From NCBI RefSeq assembly GCF_029968015.1, contig NZ_JASCIS010000066.1:1-34077 (forward strand): a stretch of 34,077 nucleotides of DNA, written 5' to 3'. The notes beneath the pieces were generated by a model that saw only the letters and a list, made by a program, of their open reading frames with translations, did no database searches and was not told the DNA's origin. Each line of letters begins with the position of its first letter. Positions within the stretch are counted from its first letter, which is position 1. The stretch comes from Streptomyces luteolus. Its GTDB lineage: Bacteria > Actinomycetota > Actinomycetes > Streptomycetales > Streptomycetaceae. The position numbers and the translations under genes were made by a program. Shown piece by piece: positions 1 to 7,035 of the stretch.

Positions 1-662
1 GCCTCCGGAGCCGTCAGATACCGGTGCACCGTAGGCCCCAGCCACTCGATCACTTCCTCTCTGCTCATCTCGACTGCGGCCGGGAAGCGCAGCACGTACC
101 GCGCGAGGGCCATGCCGAGGATCTGCGACGCGACCAGCGCGGCACGACGCGGCACCGACTCCTGATCCGGTGCGTGCTGCGCGGCGACCGGGATCAGCTG
201 GTCCTTGAAGATCTCCTGCATGCGCTCGGCACCCGAGGTGTTGGTCACGCCGACCCGGAGCAGCGCCGTCAGGATCTCGCTCTTCTCCCACAGGTCCAGG
301 AAGTGTTCGACGAGGCCGATGCCGATCGGTCTCGGCGGGTGCACGTAATCCACGGTCATCGGCGCTTGTCGCTTCTCCGACCAGATGACGTCCGGCATGT
401 GGAGGTCGATCTCGGCCGCCGCGGCGAAGAGCCCCTCCTTGTTGCCGTAGTAGCGCATCACCATCGACGGGTCGATGCCGGCGTCCCGCGCTATGGCACG
501 GATCGTCGCGCGCTCGTATCCATCGGCCGCGAAGCGTTCGCGGGCGGCGGCGAGGATCGCGGCACGGGTGGCGTCGGAGCGGCGCGCGGGTTTGTCCGAA
601 GGCTCGCTCGCCTTCGCCCCTGCACGCCCGCTCGATCGGGAGGACTGCGCGGTTTCGGACAT
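1..662 (-). CDS. TetR/AcrR family transcriptional regulator (partial, runs off left edge)
   Basis: Translating the minus strand from ATG at 662 gives an open frame of 220 residues that reaches base 1 without a stop, so the C-terminus is missing. It begins MSETAQSSRSSG. After a short basic, disordered N-terminus comes a TetR DNA-binding domain (about residues 25-75): helix 1 AAILAAARERFAADGYE, then the helix-turn-helix ATIRAIARDAGIDPSMVMRY with the family-typical YYGNKEGLF. The rest would be the helical ligand-binding and dimer domain. The gene is divergent from an FAD monooxygenase. Three CCAAC-N4-GTTG palindromes in the shared control region are the obvious operators, so it probably represses both itself and the oxygenase until a ligand, perhaps an aromatic compound, binds. 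The family is certain; the ligand is unknown. Confidence 0.9.
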   Translation of the reverse strand, partial: MSETAQSSRSSGRAGAKASEPSDKPARRSDATRAAILAAARERFAADGYERATIRAIARDAGIDPSMVMRYYGNKEGLFAAAAEIDLHMPDVIWSEKRQAPMTVDYVHPPRPIGIGLVEHFLDLWEKSEILTALLRVGVTNTSGAERMQEIFKDQLIPVAAQHAPDQESVPRRAALVASQILGMALARYVLRFPAAVEMSREEVIEWLGPTVHRYLTAPE

Positions 663-675
663 GCCGCCAAGCGTA

Positions 676-760
676 TGCCAACAATCGTTGGCACACAAGT
701 GTTGACATTCATCGGACGCGGATCTAGATTCGCCAACAAGCGTTGACCAACGGCCGTTGA
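676..760. promoter_or_regulatory. Three CCAAC-N4-GTTG palindromes, candidate TetR operators
   Basis: Three copies of one inverted-repeat core are visible: CCAACAATCGTTGG at 678-691 (within TGCCAACAATCGTTGGCA, 676-693), CCAACAAGCGTTGA at 733-746 and CCAACGGCCGTTGA at 747-760. The second and third abut exactly. The first lies just upstream of the -35 box of the monooxygenase promoter and just upstream of the TetR start codon. The second and third cover the likely transcription start. This is the expected layout for repression by the divergent TetR protein. Binding is inferred. Confidence 0.75.
702..730 (+). promoter_or_regulatory. Sigma-70-type promoter of the FAD monooxygenase
   Basis: TTGACA at 702-707 is a perfect -35 hexamer. 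After exactly 17 bp it is followed by TAGATT at 725-730 (four of six matches to TATAAT, including the key TA and final T). Transcription would start near 737, inside the second operator, leaving a leader of about 100 nt before the ATG at 840. The leader contains a short direct repeat, CAGGCAGA, around 798-813. Confidence 0.7.
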
Positions 761-839
761 CCCATCGTGCGGCCGCCGTGGACGGCGTAGGCAGATCAGG
801 CAGATCAGGCAGACCGGCATGGTTATCGAGGAGGCCGCG

Positions 840-2372
840 ATGAACGGCAGCACGAGCACCGGCGCACACACCGACACGAGCACCCACGCGAGCCCGCACC
901 CGGACCCCGGCGCCGAGGCCTCGGTGATCGTGGTCGGCGCGGGCCCGACCGGCCTGCTGCTCGCCGGGGACCTGGCCGCCGCCGGCATCCCCGTCACCGT
1001 CCTCGAAAAGCGCCCGGCCGATATCAGCAACCTCACCCGCGCCTTCGCCGTGCACGCCCGCACCTTGGAGCAGCTGGACGCCAGAGGCCTCGCGGACGAA
1101 CTGGTCGAGCGGGGACAGCGGATCGAGAAGATCCGGCTGTTCGACGGCTTCACGCTCGACCTCACCGGCCTGCGGTCCCGCTTCCCCTTCCTGCTCTCCA
1201 CCCCGCAGTACGAAGTGGAGAAGCTGCTCCGCCGCCGCGCCACGGAACACGGCGTCGCCTTCAGGCACGGCACACAGGTGACGGGGCTGAGCCAGGACGC
1301 CACGGGGGTCGACGTCGGAGTGAGGTTCGAGGACGGCACGGCCGGGTCGTTCCGCGCGGCCTACGCAGTCGGAACCGACGGCGTGCGCAGCGTCGTTCGT
1401 GAGGCGGCCGGCCAGTCCTTCCCCGGCCGGCCCGTCATCAGCTCGATCGTCCTGGCCGATGTCCAGCTGTCCGAGAGCCCCGATCTGACGGCCGCCGTGC
1501 GCGGCTCGAAGGACGCGTTCGCCTTCGTCATCCCCTTCGGCGACGGGTATTGGCGGGTGGGTGGCTGGAATCGCGAGCGGGCCGACATCCCCGACTCCGC
1601 ACCCACGTCGCTCGACGAGCTGAAGGACATCACGCGGCGAGCCCTCGGCACCGATCTCGGGATGCACGACGCCCGTTGGATCTCCCGCTTCCACAGCGAC
1701 GAACGCCAGGTCCCGTCGTACCGCACGGGCAGGATCTTCCTCGCCGGGGACGCCGCGCACACCCACAGCCCGGCAGGCGGGCAGGGCATGAACACCGGAC
1801 TGCAGGACGCGGCCAACCTGTCATGGAAGCTCGCCGCCGTCCTGCGCGGCCACGCCCCCGAGGCTCTGCTCGACTCCTACCAGGGCGAACGGCACCCCGT
1901 GGGCCGGGCGGTCCTGCGCAGCAGCGGCGCCATCATCCGACTCGCCATGGCGCACAACCGCCGGCAGTACGCGCTGCGTTCGCTGCTGACCACCGCGCTG
2001 AGACGGGTGAGGGCGGCGCGCGAGAAGGCGCTCGGTCAGATCACCGGCATCGGGTACGCCTACGCCGCACCGCGTGGAGCCCACCCGCTCGTCGGCCACC
2101 GCGCCCCGGACGTGGAGCTGGCCGAGGGCCCGGCGGGCACGCGCCTGTACGAGGCCCTGCGCGCGGGCGAGTTCGTCCTCATCACACCGGTGGCCACGGA
2201 GATCGAGGCGAAGGACGAGGAGGGCCGCGAGCTGCGGGCCACCCTCACCCACTGGGCCCGTCCGCGTCGCAGCTCGCTCCTGGTGCGCCCCGACGGCTAT
2301 ATCGCCTGGGCCGCCGAGCAGGCCCGCCCGGAGCAGATACGGGCCGCTCTACGGGAGTGGACGGGAGCGTAG
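840..2372 (+). CDS. Class A FAD-dependent aromatic monooxygenase (Rox/PgaE-like)
   Basis: This 510-residue flavoprotein hydroxylase has all three class A fingerprints: the dinucleotide fold GAGPTG (residues 33-38), the DG motif TDGVRS (about 180) and the GD motif LAGDAAHTHSPAGGQGMN (about 300). The C-terminal 130 residues fit the thioredoxin-like tail of the RdmE/PgaE/Rox branch. Such enzymes use NAD(P)H and O2 to hydroxylate polyketide aromatics or inactivate drugs such as rifampicin. I chose ATG 840 because GAGGAGG at 828-834 is correctly spaced for it; the upstream in-frame ATG at 819 has no such site. The N-terminus (residues 1-27) is Thr/Ser/His-rich and probably disordered. A TetR gene diverges from it, and the SDR gene 93 bp downstream may be co-transcribed. 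The substrate cannot be read from the sequence. Confidence 0.9.
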   Translation: MNGSTSTGAHTDTSTHASPHPDPGAEASVIVVGAGPTGLLLAGDLAAAGIPVTVLEKRPADISNLTRAFAVHARTLEQLDARGLADELVERGQRIEKIRLFDGFTLDLTGLRSRFPFLLSTPQYEVEKLLRRRATEHGVAFRHGTQVTGLSQDATGVDVGVRFEDGTAGSFRAAYAVGTDGVRSVVREAAGQSFPGRPVISSIVLADVQLSESPDLTAAVRGSKDAFAFVIPFGDGYWRVGGWNRERADIPDSAPTSLDELKDITRRALGTDLGMHDARWISRFHSDERQVPSYRTGRIFLAGDAAHTHSPAGGQGMNTGLQDAANLSWKLAAVLRGHAPEALLDSYQGERHPVGRAVLRSSGAIIRLAMAHNRRQYALRSLLTTALRRVRAAREKALGQITGIGYAYAAPRGAHPLVGHRAPDVELAEGPAGTRLYEALRAGEFVLITPVATEIEAKDEEGRELRATLTHWARPRRSSLLVRPDGYIAWAAEQARPEQIRAALREWTGA

Positions 2373-2465
2373 AGGGCTCCCCGGACTCCCGGACCGGCGC
2401 CGCCACGGCCCGCCTATCCTGACCAGACCCGTCCCTGTCGTACGTATGCACGAGGAGCACCGCCC

Positions 2466-3227
2466 ATGGCCTCCGCCCCGATCGCCGTCCTCACCGGAGC
2501 CAGCAGCGGAATCGGCGCCGCCACCGCGCGCCGGCTGGCCGCCGCCGGTTACCGCGTAGTGGTCACCGCCCGCCGCAAGGACCGGATAGAGGCTGTGGCC
2601 GCCGAGATCAACGAGGCGGGCCACCAGGCCATGGCGTACGCGCTGGACGTCACGGACCGCGCGGCCGTGGACGAATTCGCGACGGCCTTCCGGGAGATCG
2701 CGGTGCTGGTGAACAACGCGGGCGGTGCGCTCGGCGCGGACCCGGTGGCGACGGGCGACCCGGCCGACTGGCGTCAGATGTACGAGGTCAACGTGATCGG
2801 CGTGCTCAATCTGACGCAGGCCCTGCTGCCCGCGCTGGAGGCGAGTGGGGACGGCACGGTCGTCGTCCTCTCCTCCACCGCCGGCCACGCGACGTACGAG
2901 GGCGGAGGAGGGTACGTGGCCGCGAAGAACGGCGCGCGGGTGCTCGCGGAGACGCTGCGCCTCGAGATGGTCGGCCGGCCGGTGCGCGTCATCGAGATCG
3001 CGCCCGGCATGGTCAAGACCGAGGAGTTCGCCACGACCCGCTTCCGCGGGGACACGGAGAAGGCGGCGAAGGTGTACGAGGGCGTGGCCGAACCCCTGAC
3101 GGCGGACGACGTCGCCGACACGGTCACGTGGGCGGTGACCCGTCCCCCGCACGTCAACATCGACCTGCTCGTCGTCCGCCCCCGCGCGCAGGCCTCCAAC
3201 ACCAAGGTCCACAGGGAGAGCGAGTGA
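2466..3227 (+). CDS. Short-chain dehydrogenase/reductase (classical SDR)
   Basis: This 253-residue Rossmann enzyme carries the classical SDR landmarks: TGASSGIG at 10-17 for cofactor binding, NNAG at 83-86, catalytic Ser at 136/137, and Tyr150 with Lys154 in YVAAK. Arg36-Arg37 after strand 2 (TARRKDR) favours NADP(H). The length is normal for the family. It most resembles the NADP-dependent SDRs related to YdfG (serine/3-hydroxy acid dehydrogenases), as judged by FDLSSTAGH-type and IAPGMVKTEEF-type stretches; the substrate is unknown. A GAGGAG site sits about 10 nt before the ATG. It follows the monooxygenase on the same strand after 93 bp, so a two-step oxidation under TetR control is plausible but not shown. 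Confidence 0.9.
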   Translation: MASAPIAVLTGASSGIGAATARRLAAAGYRVVVTARRKDRIEAVAAEINEAGHQAMAYALDVTDRAAVDEFATAFREIAVLVNNAGGALGADPVATGDPADWRQMYEVNVIGVLNLTQALLPALEASGDGTVVVLSSTAGHATYEGGGGYVAAKNGARVLAETLRLEMVGRPVRVIEIAPGMVKTEEFATTRFRGDTEKAAKVYEGVAEPLTADDVADTVTWAVTRPPHVNIDLLVVRPRAQASNTKVHRESE

Positions 3228-3364
3228 CCGCCGGCCGGAACCCCGCGCCGGAAGCCCCGAGCCCGGAAGCCCCGACACGGAAGCCTGGTGGTGTTCGTGA
3301 CGATCTACGCCGTCACCCACACGAAGTGACCACCCACCCCGGCACAGGGGGCGGCGGGGCGTGA
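3224..3364 (+). CDS. Possible small ORF overlapping the SDR stop (46 aa)
   Basis: A GTG at 3224 overlaps the SDR stop as GTGA, and GGGAG at 3214-3218 lies five bases upstream, which is a typical set-up for translational coupling. The frame stays open for 46 codons to TGA at 3362-3364. The product would be Pro/Arg/Gly-rich with a PEAPSPEAPT repeat and resembles no family I know. It could be untranslated spacer in GC-rich DNA. It is listed because the start context is good. Confidence 0.2.
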   Translation: MTAGRNPAPEAPSPEAPTRKPGGVRDDLRRHPHEVTTHPGTGGGGA

Positions 3365-3375
3365 AGGGGATGGGG

Positions 3376-3401
3376 CGTGAAGGGCGGCTCAACCCTTCAC
3401 G
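3376..3401. terminator. Hairpin at the 3' end of rtcB
   Basis: CGTGAAGGG (3376-3384) and CCCTTCACG (3393-3401) form a perfect 9-bp stem with an 8-nt loop. The right arm is the last coding segment of rtcB (VKG-stop). A second direct copy of the left arm lies at 3358-3367. There is no T tract. It sits between the convergent SDR and rtcB genes. Confidence 0.4.
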
Positions 3402-4582
3402 CACACCACCTGCTTGAGCTTGGCCACGACCTGGACCAGGTCCCGCTGCTGGTCGATGACCTGCTCGATCGGCTTGTAGGCGCCCGGGATCTCGTCCACG
3501 ACGCCGGAGTCCTTGCGGCACTCCACGCCTCGCGTCTGCTCCTCCAGGTCCTTGGCGGAGAAGCGCCGCTTGGCAGCGTTGCGGCTCATGCGGCGACCGG
3601 CGCCGTGCGAGGCCGAGTTGAAGGACTTCTCGTTTCCGAGGCCCTTCACGATGTACGAACCGGTGCCCATCGAACCGGGGATGATCCCGTAGTCGCCGCT
3701 GCCCGCACGGATGGCGCCCTTGCGGGTGACGAGCAGGTCCATCCCCTCGTACCGCTCCTCCGCCACGTAGTTGTGGTGGCAGGAGATGACAGGCTCGAAG
3801 GTCGGCTTGGCCTTCTTGAACTCCTTGCGGACGACGTCCTGGAAGAGGCCCATCATGATCGCCCGGTTGTACTTGGCGTACTCCTGCGCCCAGAAGAGGT
3901 CGTTACGGTACGCCGCCATCTGCGGTGTGTCCGAGACGAAGACCGCGAGGTCGCGGTCGACCAGGCCCTGGTTGTGCGACAGCTTCTGGGCCACGCCGAT
4001 GTGGTACTCGGCGAGTTCCTTGCCGATGTTCCGCGAGCCGGAGTGCAGCATCAGCCAGACCGAGCCGGACTCGTCGAGGCAGAACTCGATGAAGTGGTTG
4101 CCGCCGCCGAGCGTGCCCATCTGCTTGGTGGCGCGCTCCTGGCGGAACTTGACCGCGTCGGCGATGCCGTCGAACCGCGTCCAGAAGTCGCCCCAGCCGG
4201 AGGTGGGGAAGCCGTGCAGCCGGCCCGGGTCGACCGCGCTGTCGTGCATACCGCGGCCGACGGGAATGGCCTGCTCGATCTTCGAGCGGAGCCGCGACAG
4301 ATCGCCGGGCAGATCATTGGCCGTCAGGGACGTCCTGACCGCGGACATACCGCAGCCGATGTCCACGCCGACCGCCGCCGGGCAGACGGCACCGTGCATG
4401 GCGATCACGGAACCGACAGTGGCGCCCTTGCCGTAGTGGACGTCGGGCATGACGGCGAGGCCCCTGATCCACGGAAGCGTCGCGACGTTCTGCAGCTGCT
4501 GGAGCGCGACGTCCTCGACGGATGCCGGGTCCGTCCACATCCGGATCGGTACCTTCGCGCCCGGAACCTCTACATAAGACAT
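3389..4582 (-). CDS. rtcB: RtcB-type RNA-splicing ligase
   Basis: This 397-residue protein has the RtcB signature set. GVDIGCGM (72-79) supplies the Mn-binding Asp74 and Cys77. GGGNHF (159-164), HSGSRN (180-185) and CHHNY (268-272) give further metal and GTP ligands. HGAGRR (326-331) contains the histidine that is guanylylated. RtcB ligases join 2',3'-cyclic phosphate or 3'-phosphate RNA ends to 5'-OH ends and so heal RNAs cut by tRNases or toxins. I chose ATG 4582 because ATTGAGGTAGCT precedes it and the homologous MSYVEV start fits; the upstream extension is not conserved-looking. It has no archease, rtcA or rtcR neighbour, so it is an orphan, convergent with the SDR and divergent from a lipoprotein gene. 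Confidence 0.93.
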   Translation of the reverse strand: MSYVEVPGAKVPIRMWTDPASVEDVALQQLQNVATLPWIRGLAVMPDVHYGKGATVGSVIAMHGAVCPAAVGVDIGCGMSAVRTSLTANDLPGDLSRLRSKIEQAIPVGRGMHDSAVDPGRLHGFPTSGWGDFWTRFDGIADAVKFRQERATKQMGTLGGGNHFIEFCLDESGSVWLMLHSGSRNIGKELAEYHIGVAQKLSHNQGLVDRDLAVFVSDTPQMAAYRNDLFWAQEYAKYNRAIMMGLFQDVVRKEFKKAKPTFEPVISCHHNYVAEERYEGMDLLVTRKGAIRAGSGDYGIIPGSMGTGSYIVKGLGNEKSFNSASHGAGRRMSRNAAKRRFSAKDLEEQTRGVECRKDSGVVDEIPGAYKPIEQVIDQQRDLVQVVAKLKQVVCVKG

Positions 4583-4827
4583 AGCTACCTCAATCCCCCG
4601 AAATGCCCGTCGGCAGTACGGAGTCATGGAGAGATCCACTCGTCCGACTGTCCGCCGGGACCGAAAAGTCTGCGCGCGCAAAAACCCGACCCAAAGCCTT
4701 CAAATGGGACGCCCGACCGGCGTCCGCGGCTGCGCTTGCGATACACATTGTGTTCACCGGCCGCCTCATGGCGGCAACCGTTTTTCGGTCCGACCAGACC
4801 CGAATCGACCTGAAGGGAGCCGCGACC

Positions 4828-5763
4828 GTGCAGCGTAAGGGGTACGTCCCGGGCGCAGCCGCGCTCCTCGCGGTGCTGCTCACCGCATGCTCGGGCGGGA
4901 CCGGGACAGACGGCCCGTCCGACGACGCCAAGCCCGGCGAGGTCTCCGCGACGCAGACCGCCGAGCCCGGCCGGTACCGCACGCTGCCGGACGCCTGCCG
5001 CGCGGTCGACCACGGCACGCTCGACCGCATGCTGCCCGGCCTCAGGCAACTCGACCAGGAGCAGCGGGCCAAGGAGTACGAGGGTTCGGCGGCGGTCACG
5101 TACGACACGGACCGGCGTGTGGGCTGCTCGTGGAAGGTCGAGTCCCCGGACTCCACACATCACCTGGGCGTCGACTTCGAGCGCGTGGTGTCGTACGACG
5201 GCGCGGTCAGCGACGACGCGCGGGCCGGCGAGGTGTACGGGCAGAAGGAGAAGGCCGCCGACCTGCCCGAGCCGTCCCCGGACGGAAGCGACGAGGAATC
5301 GGGCTCCCCCTCGACCGAGGCCTCCGACTCCCCCGACGCGTCCGGCGACTCCAGCGGCAGCCCCGTGGACGACGCCAAGAGTCCGGGCAAGACCCCGGGC
5401 AAGACCCCCGAGAAGAACGAGACGAACGAGAAGAACGACAAGAACGACAAGAGCTCGGACAAGGACTCCGGTGACGGGGCGTCCGAGAGTGACGGAGAGG
5501 GCGAAGCGGTCGTTCCGGACGCGCTGTTGCCCCGCGTCCTCAGCGACCTGGGCGACGAGGCGTTCCTCGACGACCGCCTCGCGTCGGCCGGTTCGACGGT
5601 TCAGCACCGCACCGTGACTGTGGTGTTCCGCACGTCCAACGTGGTCGTGACCGTCCGGTACGAGGAGCAGCCCGCGCGCGGCTCGGAGTTGCCCGACAGC
5701 AAGGAACTGCAGGACAAGGCCCGGGAACTGGCGGGCAGACTCGCTGAGCAGTTCGCCGACTGA
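4828..5763 (+). CDS. Secreted lipoprotein, DUF3558-like, Ser/Asp/Lys-rich linker
   Basis: This 311-residue protein starts at GTG 4828, 9 nt after GAAGGGAG. The N-terminus is a lipoprotein signal: VQRKGY, a hydrophobic core, and the lipobox LLTAC with Cys at about 21. The mature part has two ordered segments split by a long low-complexity linker. Residues about 45-145 contain LPDACRAVD and a CSW motif, the paired cysteines typical of the actinobacterial DUF3558 lipoproteins. Residues about 145-225 are Ser/Asp/Pro then Lys/Asn/Glu-rich. The C-terminal 80 residues resemble the second half of that fold, ending with an amphipathic helix. The function of the family is unknown. The next gene is a paralogue, so this is a tandem duplication. 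Confidence 0.8.
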   Translation: MQRKGYVPGAAALLAVLLTACSGGTGTDGPSDDAKPGEVSATQTAEPGRYRTLPDACRAVDHGTLDRMLPGLRQLDQEQRAKEYEGSAAVTYDTDRRVGCSWKVESPDSTHHLGVDFERVVSYDGAVSDDARAGEVYGQKEKAADLPEPSPDGSDEESGSPSTEASDSPDASGDSSGSPVDDAKSPGKTPGKTPEKNETNEKNDKNDKSSDKDSGDGASESDGEGEAVVPDALLPRVLSDLGDEAFLDDRLASAGSTVQHRTVTVVFRTSNVVVTVRYEEQPARGSELPDSKELQDKARELAGRLAEQFAD

Positions 5764-5927
5764 CCCTCCCGCGACCCACCCCGGCAGCACCCCGCCGCAC
5801 CCTGTCGCCGTCACGTATTCCTCACGACCCACGCACGTTCCGCGTACCGTGGCTGAGCGGAATCCGCACGGAACCGGAGCCGCTGTACGTACCGGCACCG
5901 ACTGCACGACTGATGAGCGAAGGAACC

Positions 5928-6884
5928 ATGCACCGAAAAGGACCGCGATTCACCCGCATACTCGCCGCCTGCGCAGCCGCGCCCGTGATCCTCACGGCAG
6001 CTGCCTGCTCCTCCGATTCGGACGCGGGCAAGGGCGACGGCGGAGGTAGCGACTCGGGCGGGAACTCCTCCTCGGCGGCGAGCGGCAAGGAGAAGCCCGC
6101 GGCCGTCGAGAAGGCCGCGTTCAGCAAGCTGCCCGAGGCCTGCAAGACGCTGAAGGGCGACACGATCGAGGACCTCGTGCCCGAGGTCGACGAGAAGTCG
6201 GGCAAGTCGGCCAACTCCGAGGACACCTCGGTGCGCGCCTCCTGCTCCTGGACGGGCCTCGACAGCAAGGGCACCAAGGGCTCGCAGTTCCGCTGGCTGA
6301 ACCTCGGCCTCGTGCGCTACGACTCCAACGCCACCCTCGGCAGCGGTGACAAGCTCGCGCAGGCGCAGCTCACCAAGAAGGTCGAGGAGGCCAAGGCCCT
6401 CGACGACGCCAAGAACGTCGAGACGAAGGTGCTCGAGGGTGTCGGCGACGAGGCGACCCTGGTCACCTCCGACCAGAAGAAGAAGGAGGGCGACTTCAAG
6501 AACCACCGCGTGGTCGCCCGAGTCGAGAACGCCGTCGTGGTCATCGACTACAACGGTGCGGGCCTGGCCGGCGCCGGGGACCCCGACTCCAAGAAGATGG
6601 CGAAGGACGCGCAGGAAGCGGCCGAGGAGGCCGTCGCCTCGGTCAAGTCCGCCAACGAGCCCTCGGACAAGAGCGGTTCGAAGACCGGCGACTCCTCGTC
6701 GGACAAGACGGATGGGTCGGACAAGACGGACAACGCCGCCGCGTCCACCGGCGGTTCGGCCGACAAGGGCTCCGACAGCGGCTCCGGCTCCGGCTCCGGC
6801 TCCGACAGCGACAGCGACGGCGACGGCGACAGCGACGGCGACAGCGACTCGGGCACGTCCACGAAGAAGCCCAGCAAGCACTGA
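5928..6884 (+). CDS. Secreted lipoprotein, DUF3558-like, with Ser-Asp repeat tail
   Basis: This 318-residue lipoprotein has MHRKGPRFTRIL, a hydrophobic stretch and the lipobox LTAAAC (Cys about 27). A Gly/Ser-rich tether is followed by a folded region (about 60-225) with LPEACKTLKG and a later CSW, matching the cysteine pair of the upstream paralogue. The last 90 residues are a Ser/Asp/Gly/Lys repeat (GSGSGSDSDSDGDGDSDG) ending in KKPSKH, recalling surface-displayed Ser-Asp stalks. I prefer ATG 5928, which follows GAAGGA; ATG 5913 is in frame but has no ribosome site. A hairpin follows the stop. Its role is unknown; an extracytoplasmic binding or envelope role is inferred from the lipobox alone. 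Confidence 0.82.
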   Translation: MHRKGPRFTRILAACAAAPVILTAAACSSDSDAGKGDGGGSDSGGNSSSAASGKEKPAAVEKAAFSKLPEACKTLKGDTIEDLVPEVDEKSGKSANSEDTSVRASCSWTGLDSKGTKGSQFRWLNLGLVRYDSNATLGSGDKLAQAQLTKKVEEAKALDDAKNVETKVLEGVGDEATLVTSDQKKKEGDFKNHRVVARVENAVVVIDYNGAGLAGAGDPDSKKMAKDAQEAAEEAVASVKSANEPSDKSGSKTGDSSSDKTDGSDKTDNAAASTGGSADKGSDSGSGSGSGSDSDSDGDGDSDGDSDSGTSTKKPSKH

Positions 6885-6895
6885 CGCAGACCGAG

Positions 6896-6929
6896 GGGGA
6901 GCCCGACGACCGACGCGTCCGGGCTCCCC
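6896..6929 (+). terminator. Rho-independent-type hairpin after the lipoprotein gene
   Basis: GGGGAGCCCG (6896-6905) pairs perfectly with CGGGCTCCCC (6920-6929) across a 14-nt loop, beginning 12 nt after the stop codon. There is no U tract, as is usual in Streptomyces. Confidence 0.65.
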
Positions 6930-7035
6930 GGCTGCACCCCCGCCCGACCGGCCTCTCCCCGTACCCGCACGCGACCCCGCGTACGCGTGTGCCAGGCTGT
7001 GCGACGCAACAAGCCGAACAGGGAGGGGTTCGCGG

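Noticed and set aside
24..746. 240-codon plus-strand frame across the TetR gene
   Set aside because: Antisense to a clear TetR domain; its product is Arg/His-rich and resembles nothing.
4743..4753. ACACATTGTGT palindrome between rtcB and the lipoprotein gene as an operator
   Set aside because: Only one short copy, with no regulator gene nearby to link it to.
3377..4813. 478-codon plus-strand frame opposite rtcB
   Set aside because: Antisense to all RtcB motifs and a typical GC-rich shadow frame.
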